A stretch of DNA of 64,000 nt from Pseudomonadales bacterium (GTDB taxonomy: Bacteria > Pseudomonadota > Gammaproteobacteria > Pseudomonadales > Azotimanducaceae), in assembly GCA_024234635.1 (NCBI GenBank), contig JACKNX010000018.1:16364-80363 (forward strand), in the 5' to 3' direction. The notes under the pieces are model-generated. The model worked only from the letters and a program-made list of their open reading frames with translations. It was not told where the DNA came from and made no database searches. Each line of letters opens with the position of its first letter. The first letter of the stretch is position 1. Below, piece after piece: positions 17,833 through 28,900 of the stretch. Position numbers and translations under genes: made by a program.

Positions 17833-19395
17833 TCAACGACTCTTCGGCGCGGTCTCACTGCTCAGCCATTTCTCCAGCAGGGCATGGAAATGGCGGATTT
17901 TTGTCTCCTGGTACGCGGCATAGATCGTCTCGCCTTTCGGATGTGACTTCAGCCCCTTCTGGATGGCCGCGTGATTGGCGCCGTCCTGATTGAATATCTT
18001 CAGCAGATTGCTGCCGAATTCCGCCGCCTTCGTGTAGTCGTCGTCGATATCCAGGAACGTGCACTTTGCCGGTGGCGGCATCGGCTGCCCATCCGGTACC
18101 GGAATCATGTACATGACTTCATGCAGGCACTGATCCGGCCGGTCGCCGTCCGGCCGGAAGCGGTAGAAGATGGGGTTCCAGTCCGCCCAGGGGTGCAGGT
18201 TGGGAAACACCGTATAGAAGATGGCATCGCACAGATCCGCGTCGCTGATCGCGTCCACCTTGTCGCCCCACTGCGCACGCATGGCATCCCTGCGACGCGC
18301 GGCGACAAAGGCGCGATAGGCCTGCCCCGATTCCGTGGGATATTCCATGGGCGTATCTTCTTCCCCTGGAACGATCTTGCCCCCGACCCAGTTGCACATC
18401 TGCACATCGGCGTGTTTCACGTCGCCGCAGACGTACTCGGCACCGGCCGTGAACACGCCGGTGCGACCATCCGGCGCGACGGCTTCGACCCGGTTTTCCT
18501 CCAGGCGCCGGTAGGTATATCCGCTGAGCATGTGTTTCATGCTCTGGAATGCCTTTCGGTCAGGATAGGCGGACATGTCCGGCGTCTGCAGCCCCGTATG
18601 CGGACTTGGCCAGCCGGACGCCGACATGGCGCGCGACAGGTTGCCGAACACGTCGTACTTGGAGTTCACATCCCCGAAGTAACCGAGCAGTTCCGGGTGG
18701 GTGGCCACCACGTGGTAGGACTCCATGAACGCTTCCTGGGCAATCTTCCAGTTGCACGGCAGGCGCTTGACGAGATGCGCGGCCTTGAAACGGCGCTGGA
18801 ACGGAATACCGAAATGGCGGTCGATATCGCCGAGAAAGTGTTCCAGCGGCTCACAGTCCGGGTCGGGGTTGATGAAGACGAAGCCACCCCAGTGCCCCAC
18901 CCGCAGCGGCGGCAGGGAATATTCCTCCTCGGTGACACTGGGAAAGTCCCAATGCCCCGGCACTTCCTTCAGGCGGCCATCCAGGTGCCAGGACCAGCCA
19001 TGGAAGGGGCAGCGGAAGACCTTCATCTCCTTTTCGTGTTTGTCGCAGAGCGACCGGCCGCGATGCAGGCAGGCGTTGGGGAACGCCATGACCTTGTCCG
19101 GCGTGACCCGCACGATGATGTACGACAGGCCGGCAATATCGTAGACATGCGTGTCGCCAACGTTCGGAATATCCGACTCATGGCAGGCCATCTGCCACAC
19201 GCGCTTCCACAGGCGCTCCACTTCCCGGTCGTGCTCTTCCTGCGAAAAGTATCGTCGCGCAGGAATGCGGGTGACTCCGGTGGGCAATGGCGAGTTCTCC
19301 AGGTAGACCGCAGGTGGTGGCACCCGGTCCGTCGCCAGAATCTCGTCGTAGGAAATGCCATTGGACCGGTTGTGCCCGGTGCGCGTCTCGACCAT
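17833..19395 (-). CDS. Rieske non-haem iron oxygenase, catalytic subunit
   Basis: A 520-residue aromatic-ring-hydroxylating-type oxygenase. The Rieske [2Fe-2S] site is CLHRG (C109, H111) and CPFHGW (C129, H132). The mononuclear iron site is signalled by ESYHVVATHPE with the two His ligands. The ATG at 19395 has GGGAG upstream; a TTG at 19416 is a less likely start. No beta subunit, ferredoxin or reductase gene is adjacent, so it is probably an alpha-only oxygenase using electron carriers encoded elsewhere. The substrate is unknown. It lies first in a three-gene unit with a transporter and a hydrolase, 79 bp downstream of ppnN. Confidence 0.92.
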   Translation of the reverse strand: MVETRTGHNRSNGISYDEILATDRVPPPAVYLENSPLPTGVTRIPARRYFSQEEHDREVERLWKRVWQMACHESDIPNVGDTHVYDIAGLSYIIVRVTPDKVMAFPNACLHRGRSLCDKHEKEMKVFRCPFHGWSWHLDGRLKEVPGHWDFPSVTEEEYSLPPLRVGHWGGFVFINPDPDCEPLEHFLGDIDRHFGIPFQRRFKAAHLVKRLPCNWKIAQEAFMESYHVVATHPELLGYFGDVNSKYDVFGNLSRAMSASGWPSPHTGLQTPDMSAYPDRKAFQSMKHMLSGYTYRRLEENRVEAVAPDGRTGVFTAGAEYVCGDVKHADVQMCNWVGGKIVPGEEDTPMEYPTESGQAYRAFVAARRRDAMRAQWGDKVDAISDADLCDAIFYTVFPNLHPWADWNPIFYRFRPDGDRPDQCLHEVMYMIPVPDGQPMPPPAKCTFLDIDDDYTKAAEFGSNLLKIFNQDGANHAAIQKGLKSHPKGETIYAAYQETKIRHFHALLEKWLSSETAPKSR

Positions 19396-19474
19396 GGTGA
19401 TGACTCCCTCTCGCAATACCGTCGATTCTGACGGTTTTTCACCGGGAAATCACCGACCGCTTTGGGCAGTAGGC

Positions 19475-20872
19475 TCAGCCCACCGGCACCACCCGATAAC
19501 ACGGCCGGTATTCCCCCAGAAGCTTCATGCGCCCCTGCGCCACGAACTGGGTGAGCAGGTTGTCCAGCGCCGTTACCAGTACCCGGTCGCTGGCCAGCTG
19601 GAACGGACCGTGCTTCTCGATCATGCGGATGCCGTTCTCCTTCACGTTGCCCGTGACGATGGCGGAAAACGCGCGCCTCAGTTCGGCGATGAGTTCATGC
19701 CTGGGCAGATCACGCGACAGTCGCAGCGCCGCCACGCTGTCGTGGGTGACATGAAACGGCCGTTGCTGCGCCACGGGAATGTTCAGCAGCCAGTTGAAGT
19801 AGTAGGCGTCACCGTCACGCCGGCGCTGGCGACGGATGCGCCGCATGCTGGCGGTCATGTATTCGCCAACCGCTTCGGCGTCGCCAACGATGATGCGGTA
19901 GTGACGGGAGATATCATCACCCAGCGCCGTACGCAGAAAGCGGTCCAGCTCGTCGAAGTAGGCTTCGCTCCCCTTTGGACCGGTAAACACGACAGGCAAC
20001 TCCACGTGGCTGTTGCGCGGGTCGGTGACGATACCCAGGATGTGGAGAATCTCCTCCACCGTGCCGACACCGCCTGGGAATACCAGGATGACATGACCGA
20101 GACGCACGAACGCTTCCAGACGTTTCTCGATGTCCGGCAGTACAACAAGATGATTCACCATCGGGTTCGGCGGCTCCGCGGCAATGATGCCTGGCTCCGA
20201 GAGTCCGATGTACCGGCTGTTGTACAGGCGCTGCTTGGCGTGGCCTACCGCCGCCCCCTTCATCGGGCCCTTCATCGCACCCGGGCCGCAACCCGTGCAG
20301 ATGTCCAGGCCACGCAGGCCGAGGTGGTATCCCACTTCCTTGGTGTATTCGTACTCGCTCCTGGCAATGGAGTGACCGCCCCAGCACACCACGAGGTTGG
20401 GCGGAGTGTTCGGCTCGAGCACCCGCGCATGCTTGAGGATCTGGAACACCGCGTCGGTCACCTGCTCAGGAGGCGCGTCCTCGTTGGCCAGCAGATCGGC
20501 ATACTCGGTACCGACGAAGACGATGTCCCGCAGCACCGCAAACAGATGCTCGCGAATACCCTCCACCATGCGGCCGCCGACGAACGCGGACGACGGTGCG
20601 TTCCGGATCACCAGTTTCAGGCCACGCGTGCGCCGCACCACCTCCACCGAAAAGTCGGCATAGCTGTCGAACAGCGCCTTCGCATCGTCCGTCTCGTTGC
20701 CGGTATTGAGTACCGCCAGCGCACAGCGTCGAAAGACATCCATCAGATCGATGCGCCGGGCGGTATCCGTCAGTGCCGCCACATCGAGTTGTGAAAGCAC
20801 CTCCAGCAGCCCGCGTGGCGCAATCTGCGCGTTGATCTTGCCCGGTACAGGTGGGGTGAGTGCCTGGTTCAT
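19475..20872 (-). CDS. ppnN: Pyrimidine/purine nucleotide 5'-monophosphate nucleosidase PpnN
   Basis: PpnN (YgdH) cleaves nucleoside monophosphates to base and ribose 5-phosphate and in E. coli is stimulated by ppGpp. The 465-residue product shows the LOG-family core with CTGCGPGAMKGPMKGAAVGH and PGGVGTVEEIL, plus the long N- and C-terminal extensions that separate PpnN from short LOG proteins. Its ATG shares a base with the TAA of the upstream TonB receptor (TAATG), suggesting translational coupling, an unusual partner for this gene. Confidence 0.92.
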   Translation of the reverse strand: MNQALTPPVPGKINAQIAPRGLLEVLSQLDVAALTDTARRIDLMDVFRRCALAVLNTGNETDDAKALFDSYADFSVEVVRRTRGLKLVIRNAPSSAFVGGRMVEGIREHLFAVLRDIVFVGTEYADLLANEDAPPEQVTDAVFQILKHARVLEPNTPPNLVVCWGGHSIARSEYEYTKEVGYHLGLRGLDICTGCGPGAMKGPMKGAAVGHAKQRLYNSRYIGLSEPGIIAAEPPNPMVNHLVVLPDIEKRLEAFVRLGHVILVFPGGVGTVEEILHILGIVTDPRNSHVELPVVFTGPKGSEAYFDELDRFLRTALGDDISRHYRIIVGDAEAVGEYMTASMRRIRRQRRRDGDAYYFNWLLNIPVAQQRPFHVTHDSVAALRLSRDLPRHELIAELRRAFSAIVTGNVKENGIRMIEKHGPFQLASDRVLVTALDNLLTQFVAQGRMKLLGEYRPCYRVVPVG

Positions 20873-22953
20873 TACTGGAAAGTGTAGTCCACCCCGGCGT
20901 AGAACTGCCTGGGCATGGCGACAAAGTACCGGTCGTTGCCGAAGGCAAAATCCGCGCGATCGGCGTACTTCTCGTCAAACAGGTTCATCACGCGCACAAA
21001 CAGCCGCAGCCCGGCCATTGCCTGCCATTCACCCCGCCAGTTGACCACCACGTGCCCGTCGTACCGGCTCGTGTTGTCTGCATTGGCGTAGTACTTGCCC
21101 ATCCAGTTGACATCAAACTCCTGGCGCAGCGTATCCGTGAGACGCCAGCCCCAGCGGGCATAACCCATGAAGCGGGGCGCCGTATCCACGTCGTCACCCT
21201 TGTTGATGGTTTCGCCGCCGCCAAGCGCCCGATCGAAGTCGTAACGGTGACGCGCCCATGTCAGAGAAAGATCAACGTCGTGATCTCCAAAGGCATGGCT
21301 GGCGCCGAGTTCGAGACCATGCGACTTCGTGCGCCCGTTGCTCACGTTGAAGCCGCTGGAGTCGCGCAGGATCATGTTGCGCGTACGTTCGGCGAATGCC
21401 ACGACGTTCAGCCAGCGATTGGCATAGCCGGCTTCAAGGGATACAACGCGCTCGCTGTCGAGATCCGCCACGCGCTGACCGGATTGCAGCCGGTAGAGCT
21501 CTACGGCCTGCGGCGGCCGGAAGCCGGTGCCCAGGGTGACGTGGGCTCGCGCGTCCGCGTTCAGGTCCACACCCATGCCGAGCCGCCCGGCAACGTTGGT
21601 AAAGTCGTCATCGCTATCCGCGGGCCGCGTGTACAGGCAGCCGCCGAAGCCACACGGGGAGCCGTCTTCTTTGGTGTTGCCGTCCAGCGCCAGGTTGTCA
21701 TAGTCGTACTTCAGCCATTCCGCCCGGGCACTGTGAACCAGGTGGAAGCGCTCCGCGAACCGCCAATCCACGTCATAGAACGCCGCAAGACTTCCGCCAT
21801 CCACCTCGTAATCGTAGTGAATGCCCTGCGGACGGGTGGCGACGAGAAACGCGGATCCAATGGTGGGATCGCTCTGATCCTCCTTCAAGCCGCCGCTGAA
21901 CATCTCTCCCTGCAGGCCGGTACGTACGTTGAGTGCGTCGAATCGGAAATCGCGCGTGACAAGCAGTCCGACACTTGTCTGATCGTTGTCCTCCGTCGGC
22001 TTTCCGGGCAGGAAATGCTGGATGAACGTCATCATGCTGCGCCGCGCATAGGGGGTGATCGTCCAGGCATCCTTGTCGAACTGTACTGCCACCCTGCCCG
22101 ACCAGGCATCCCGGTACGCTTCGGGATTGGGGTTGGCCCGGCGCAATGAACCGTGCTTGTATGCATCGGTACCGAGTACATAGCCGCCGGTTTCCTGGTG
22201 CAGCAGCGTGCCCGCCAGCGTGGCGCGCATGTGCCAGTCACCCACCATGCCATCCAGCACGGAATTGAGCTTGTACTGCTCGTATCCGGTCTGGTCCTGG
22301 TAACCGTCGCTGTTGGTACCGTTGGCGGTCACACCCCAGGCGAAGTCGCCGAGATCGGCGCGCGCATCCACGCGCACCTGGCCATAACCGTAGGCACCCC
22401 GCTCGAGACCGACGCGATTGGCTTCCGGCAGCCGGCTCTGCACATTGATGGCGCCTTTCAACGCATTGCCGCCGAGCGCCGCACTGCCGGGACCACGCCA
22501 CACTTCCAGGGCGCCGGCCTGTTCGACGTTGAGTTCGAAAAGGTTGTTGACGTTGCAGAATCCGGTGGGACGGATCGGAATACCATCCTCAAGCATCAGG
22601 AATGAGCCGCATGAGCCCGCGCCGGAGAGGGTTGCCGAACGGATGGCGGTAAGGTGCTCCTGGCCTGATCCGCGCGTGACCCACACACCCGGGAGGGTCG
22701 ACAGCGCCTCGGCCGCATGGGTTGGCCGAATACGCGTGAGGGTCTCCTCGTCCAGCACGGCAACCGCCGCCGTACGACCGCCGCTGCCCGCGAGCGTCCG
22801 GGCGCTGACCACAATCTCTTCCAGCTTCGGGCCGCCGGAATCATCCGCCGCCATGGCCGGATACGGGCTGACCACGAGGCACAGGAGCACCTGCCAACAG
22901 AGGATTCGTGTCACGGCTGTCACTCCGGCGTTATACGCGATGGCGCGCACCAT
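20872..22953 (-). CDS. TonB-dependent outer-membrane receptor
   Basis: About 693 residues. It has a signal sequence ending near SPYPAMA, a TonB box-like LEEIVVSAR, a plug with EVWRGPGSAALGGNALKGAINV-type signature, a barrel, and a C-terminal strand ending YTFQ. The plug carries two Cys (SGAGSCGSF and PTGFCNVNN) and a loop has CGFGGC, which could be disulfides. The ligand is not identifiable. The start may be ATG 22953 or GTG 22968. It follows the giant surface-protein gene by 15-30 bp and its stop overlaps ppnN, so it may belong to that operon. Confidence 0.9.
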   Translation of the reverse strand: MVRAIAYNAGVTAVTRILCWQVLLCLVVSPYPAMAADDSGGPKLEEIVVSARTLAGSGGRTAAVAVLDEETLTRIRPTHAAEALSTLPGVWVTRGSGQEHLTAIRSATLSGAGSCGSFLMLEDGIPIRPTGFCNVNNLFELNVEQAGALEVWRGPGSAALGGNALKGAINVQSRLPEANRVGLERGAYGYGQVRVDARADLGDFAWGVTANGTNSDGYQDQTGYEQYKLNSVLDGMVGDWHMRATLAGTLLHQETGGYVLGTDAYKHGSLRRANPNPEAYRDAWSGRVAVQFDKDAWTITPYARRSMMTFIQHFLPGKPTEDNDQTSVGLLVTRDFRFDALNVRTGLQGEMFSGGLKEDQSDPTIGSAFLVATRPQGIHYDYEVDGGSLAAFYDVDWRFAERFHLVHSARAEWLKYDYDNLALDGNTKEDGSPCGFGGCLYTRPADSDDDFTNVAGRLGMGVDLNADARAHVTLGTGFRPPQAVELYRLQSGQRVADLDSERVVSLEAGYANRWLNVVAFAERTRNMILRDSSGFNVSNGRTKSHGLELGASHAFGDHDVDLSLTWARHRYDFDRALGGGETINKGDDVDTAPRFMGYARWGWRLTDTLRQEFDVNWMGKYYANADNTSRYDGHVVVNWRGEWQAMAGLRLFVRVMNLFDEKYADRADFAFGNDRYFVAMPRQFYAGVDYTFQ

Positions 22954-22983
22954 ACTGAATGCGCTCACGGAGAAGCAACCGCG

Positions 22984-25900
22984 TCAGCGCGCTGTGGTGC
23001 CGTCCGCGCGCGAGCGACCTTTCACGAATCCCAGAAAACGTTCGACATTGCGCTGATCCAGTCGCAGGCGGAATTTCAGGTAGGGGCCACGCGCGCTGTA
23101 GTCGGCATCGGCGAAGTCATCGTCCGTGAACCCTGTCATGTTGTACCCGACGCTTACCCAGGCCTGCCCGCCAAACGAACGTCCCAGTTCCAGGCCATGA
23201 CTGGTATGGCCCACGCCTGCGTCGACACTGCGATACCAGCGCGAATGCACACCCACATCCCACCGCGACGACAGGTCAAAGCGATATTCCACGCCGGTCA
23301 GCACCGTAAGCCCCGTAACGCTGAAATCATCAAACCGGCCCGTCGCGACACGCACACCGGCATGGGCGCCAAACTCGTGACGGCCGGCACGGCGATTGAC
23401 ATGGACATTCTCGACCAGCCTACGGGTGCGCACGGGCGGCCCATCGCCGGTCAGTTCATCCACATCCAGATCCACACGGTTGAACAGCGTCCAGGCGCTG
23501 CCCGGCGGGCGCCAGGCGAAACCGCCACGCAGCAGCACCTGGCGATGGGCCACACCAGTGGCAAGTTGCTCATCCAGCAGACTGCCGCTGAGCGACACCG
23601 CCTTGCCGTCCTCCAACTGGCGCGCCACGCCAAGCAGATAGTTCCACTTGTCGGCCTGCTCGCCTTCGTGCCGTTCCACCCGGTTGCTTACATGCCACGC
23701 ATCACGCCTGAGCGTGGCGCCGAGGAACCAGGCCGTGAAGTCGCCGCTTTCGCCACCCGCAGCCGGCGGTGCTGCCGGATTGAAGCCACCCCTGCGGGCG
23801 CCCGACGCGGCGTCGTCCGTCATGGAAGACAGCGTCTTCACCTGATCCAGCCCCGCGTCGAGCAGCCAGTTTGGCGAGACCTGCCACTGCTGCACCAACC
23901 CGGTATTGGCGAACAGGCGCTCGCCCTGCTCGTTCATCTCACGCCCCACCCACGATTCGATGCTGCCGCCCTGCCACGGTCGCGAGCGCACGCCAAGGCG
24001 GGAATGGCGAAGGTCGCTGGTCTTTCCGAGCGACAGCTCCTGCGCCACCAGCAGCGACACTTCGGGTGTGACAGCGAGTTCCGCGCCCGCCGTCACCCGA
24101 TCCGGGTAGTCCGCGCTTCCCTGCCCGCCGCCAACGTTGAACTCCGAGTCCGCGCGCAGCGCGAGCCGTCCGTCGAACACATTGCGCGCGGCCCCCAGGC
24201 CCACGAGCGTGCCGCCGGTAGCCGCACCGCCGGGCGGGTTTTCGCGAATGGTCTGCACGTGCCCATGCAGCAACGTTTCGCCCAGCCGATGCCGCGATTC
24301 GATGCCCGCAACATCTCGGCGTCCCCCCTGGCGCATCGTTTCCTGGCGGAACAGTTCCGCCCGCACCGACGCGTTGTCGCCAGCGCGGTATTCACCCTCC
24401 AGGCCGAACTTGCGGGTGTCAGCCTCGGTGGCCGGCGACAGGCCCACACCGAAGTCCGCATCCTGCTGCCGGAAATACGCCTGTCCGCTGAATCGCTCCC
24501 GCCGGTGTTCCACCGCTGCGATCATCGCCCACGAGGCAGCCTCCCGGGCACCATCGGATCGCGCGGCCTCCAGGTGCACACGGGTGTCGTCACGCACACG
24601 CCAGTCCAGGTCCACCGCGTCCAGGGACAGATCCGCGCCGGCAGCCGTATCCCGCAGTACCGTCACGCCGGCTTCGCTGCCGCCATCACCCAGCGACCAG
24701 GCGACGCGACCACCGCCCATCAGATCACCGCCACCCGAAGCGTTGTCCACATCGTAGGAGACCTCGATGAATACCGGGTCGAAATTGCCGTCCTGGCTTT
24801 GCACCGGCTGCTTGAACAGCAACGTACCTTGCGCATAGTCGATGCTGTAATCCAGGAACCGCAGCAGTGTCTGGCGCTTCAGTTCCCGTTCGGTGTGTAA
24901 CCGATCACGCGTCACGAGGCTTACCCGCTCGCTGCCGGGGCGCAGGCGTGATCGTTCCAACCGGTAGACGCCGGACGTGCCATCGCCGCGAAGTTGATCC
25001 TGCACATGTGCATCGCCGGTATCGCTGACAAAGGCCTGAACGGTCATGCGAGCGCCCGTCCACGCCCCCCTGACACCATTGAGCGTGCGCGTGTAGCGGG
25101 CCAGTTCCGATCGTTCGAGCCCAGTGTCGAAATCCCCGGCCTCCAGTTCCATGCGATCGTTCTCCGCGCGCAGATACGCGCGACGCCGGCTGACCGCATC
25201 GAACTGCTGCTCCGTGCCGTCCCCGTACAGCGGGTAGAACCGGCCAGGATCGGTGAGAAACCGCTCCGGCTCGTTTGTCGGCTTGTCGCTGTCGTAGCCG
25301 GCGGTAACCTGCCAGTCGTGGCCCACCTTGCCTTTGGCAAGAAATGCCACCCTGCCATTGCGTTTTACCGTGGCATTGCCTGGCATGTCATCGTCCACGC
25401 TGCGCAGCGTGGATTCCGCCAGACCAACCACCACGAGGTCGGTGGCGCCCGACTTCAGACGCGCATGCACCCGCTCCTGACGGTGTTCGCCGAAGGCAAA
25501 CGTCAGCACGACGTCGCCCGTACGCAGGGTCGGTTCGAGCTGAATGAAGGCAATGCCCTCGCGTCGCACCTGGTAGGTCTTCTGCGTCGCTTCGGGCACT
25601 TCGCGTTCTTTCGTCAGGTCCAGCGGCCGAAACGGCGCGTTGACGCTGAATTCGCCAGTCAGTCCCGGGCGCGCCGGTTTACCGCTGCGATCGAAAAAAC
25701 GCACCGCGATCATCGGCGCATTGACGCCGTCAGCGACCAGAAAGCTCTTCGCCGCCACCAGCTCCGCCCGCGCGGGCGCCTGACCGAAGTGCACCTCGCG
25801 CTGAACCGTCTCCACCACCCGGCCAGATCCGTCCCTGAGCAGAACGCGCAACTCGGAATCCCCTTCACTGACGGGTACATCCTTCCAGCGTGACAGCGTG

Positions 25901-28900
25901 ACACCGCGTGCGTGATCAGTCACCGTGCCGAGAAACGCGACCGGGTTTACCAACCCCCCGTCCACGCTGAGTTCCGCCCGGAGCGACTTTGCATGCTTGA
26001 TCACCACCGACACGGCCGGAATGCGCGGATTGTGATCGGCCAGGGGCCAGAGCAGCGCGGTTTCCGCGCTCTGCGTCGCCAGCCAGGCGGTGGTGAATTC
26101 CGGCGGCTCGCCGTTGTCGACCGGTGGCAGCGTATAGGGTGGCGGCTTCGCATCCGCGACCGGCAGCGGCATGGTCATGATGGCAGGGACCCCCTGCGTG
26201 CGTACCACAACCGGGTCAGGCGGCGAAGTCGCCGCTGTCTGCACCAGTACGGGCGGCTCCCGTGGCGGGAGGCTGGCCAGGTTGCTGACCATCGTTGAAC
26301 GGTGACGTCCGGTTGCCGTGTACAGCGTCACCATGGCCCGTGCCTCCGGCGCGTCGGCGACGCCCTCGTAGCGCACCCGGAAACGCAGTTCGTGGCGACT
26401 GTTGGCAGCAAGTCGCGGCAGCACGAAGGCAAGGGCACCCGCGCCATGATCGGGTGGGTCCGCCATGGCCTCACCGTCCAGCCGGGCGCTGGCAGGCTCG
26501 AAGCGCAGGCCGTCCGGCAGAACGATACCGACACTGCCTTTGTCGACGACAAGCGCACCAACGTGCAGCGACAGACTGTATTCGATACCGCGGCTCAGCC
26601 CTCGGGAATCGAGGCGGACGGACCATTCCGTGACAGGTGGAGGCGCCTTGCCAAGCGCAAAGTCGGCACGTCCAAGCGCGCCACGCGCGAGATCCACAAA
26701 CCGCGCGTCGCCGCTCCGTGCGACACGATTGTTCGCATCACAGACCACCGGTTGCCAGCCCGCCGGGATACTCGCGGGATCGAGTTGCACGACATGGGTT
26801 CCAGCGTTCAGGCCCTCGAGATGGTAGCGGCCCTGCCGGTCAGTCAGCACATAGGCGCCGGTCTCCAGTAGTACACGCACCCCGGCTACACCGTCCGCAT
26901 CGGCTTCGCAGCCCTGCGTTACCTGCCCCACGAGAAACGCGCGATCACCGAGCAGTGAATTGCGCACCACGACATCGGCCTGCGCGCTGACCACCCCATC
27001 GATTCCCGGACCGGTCAGCGACACGGCGTTGCGGGCAGAGCCCTCCACCGCGGCAACGGTGACTTCCGTGACGTAGGACAGCTCGACGTCCGAAGCGGCA
27101 CCGGTATTCGTCAGGGGGAAACGGAGCGTGCGCCCCAGTTCCCCAATCACGGGTTCCACGGCAACACCGTTGAGGCGCGCCGTCCCCGCGCGATAACGGA
27201 AACCCGCTGGCAGCACATCCACCAGTGCAGCTCCCAACCCGGCAACCGGTCGCGGGCTCTGCAGATGTACCCGGTACTGGAGGAAATCGCCGATATCCGC
27301 GCTCTGCGCACTGGCTTCCTTCGACAGAAACAGTCCCGTGACGACGGGATCGAGGGGAATGTCGAACGCGTAGTCTTCGCCCGCCACTATGGTGAAGGCA
27401 AGTCCGCGCGATTCCCCGCGCACCCGAAACGCGCCCGCAAGGCTGGAAATTTCCGCGTCCGTCCGCGCGCTGGGAAAACGCCACGCTGCGGGTGCCTGCA
27501 CTTCCACGCGATAGGTCCCCGGACGCACGCCGGGCCAGAACACGCTGCCCGCGCTGAACGGGTACTGGTTTCCGTTGGCATCCACCGCAGCCGCTCCGCT
27601 GGTCACGGCGGAAGGAAACGCGGCAACGCCATCCGGTGATGTCACCGTTGCTGCCTGCCCCGTGTCGGTATCGATCAACGTTACAATCACGCCATCGAGC
27701 GGCTCGCCAGTGATGCTGGAGAATACGCGGATGCGGGGCACGAAGTGCCCCGTTGACACAATCGAATCGCTGCTGTCGTCGCGGTCCACGTAGTGGAACG
27801 AGAAGCCGTCGTCGTCGGCCACCAGTTCGCAAGCGGCTGCATCCGCCGACCCGTTTGCAGTATTGATATAACCGACGAAGACACCGCCCGAGGGGCCGGT
27901 TTCCACAAGCTGCAACGATTCTTCGTCGCTCCCCGTGTGTACCGTCACGGTGACCGTATCCACCACGGTCGGATCGCGATCCTCGTCAGCATCCGTGAGC
28001 ACCACAAAGACACTGTCACCCGGCAGGGCACCACCACTTGCCACCAACGGAATCGAAGCCGGCAGGGAGAAGGCGCCGGCGGCCACCGTACGCGGCGGTG
28101 CCCCACCCGAACACGATGACGCACTGATGCTGGCGGTACGCATCGCCACCGATGCATCACCCGCGGCAAACACCTCGAGATCTGCGCGCGTCGCTGCTGG
28201 CGGCAGCAGGTCGAGTGGAACATCCGCCACAAAGGAGCCCAGGTCGCCCGATACCGCCTCACCCCTGGACGCCGGAGTCAACCGCCACGGGGCTCCGGGC
28301 AGACCAGCCAGTACCGCAGCGGACGCATCGCTGGGGAATCGCCAGCGAACCGGTGGAGCGACATCCAGCCTGTAGTTGCCCGGCGGCACATGGGGAAACC
28401 TGTAGGCGCCCGTGACAAATTGATACACGGTTCCGGCGCTGTCCGTCACTGCGCCGCCTGAGACGATCGTGGCGGGAAAGCTCGCGCGGCCATCGTCGCC
28501 GAAGACCGTGGCGGGCATGCCGGTGGCTGCGTCGACCAGCGTGACGGCCACGCCATCGAGCAACGCACCGGTGGTGGCGGCGAATACACGCGCGGACGAC
28601 GCGACATCGAGCGCAACGGAACGCGGCGGGCCACCATCCGCTGGTTCGTAGGTTGCCGTAAGCACATCATCCAGGGTCGCCGACAACAGACAGTCACTCC
28701 CCAGCGCTGGCGTCGAGGTGACCATGATCGCGCCGCGGAAAACCCCGCTGTCGACGCCGGTTTCCGTGAGCGCTACTGTCAACCGGTCGCCGGACAGGGT
28801 CATGACGGTCACCGAAACGCGATCCGCGACCTGCCGATCGAGATTCGCGGCTGCGTGTGTCACTTCCACGAACAAGGGGGAGTCACGCTCCATGGCCGTC

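Noticed and set aside
22717..24900. 727-codon plus-strand open frame
   Set aside because: Antisense to the giant protein's barrel region; no motif or ribosome-binding site.
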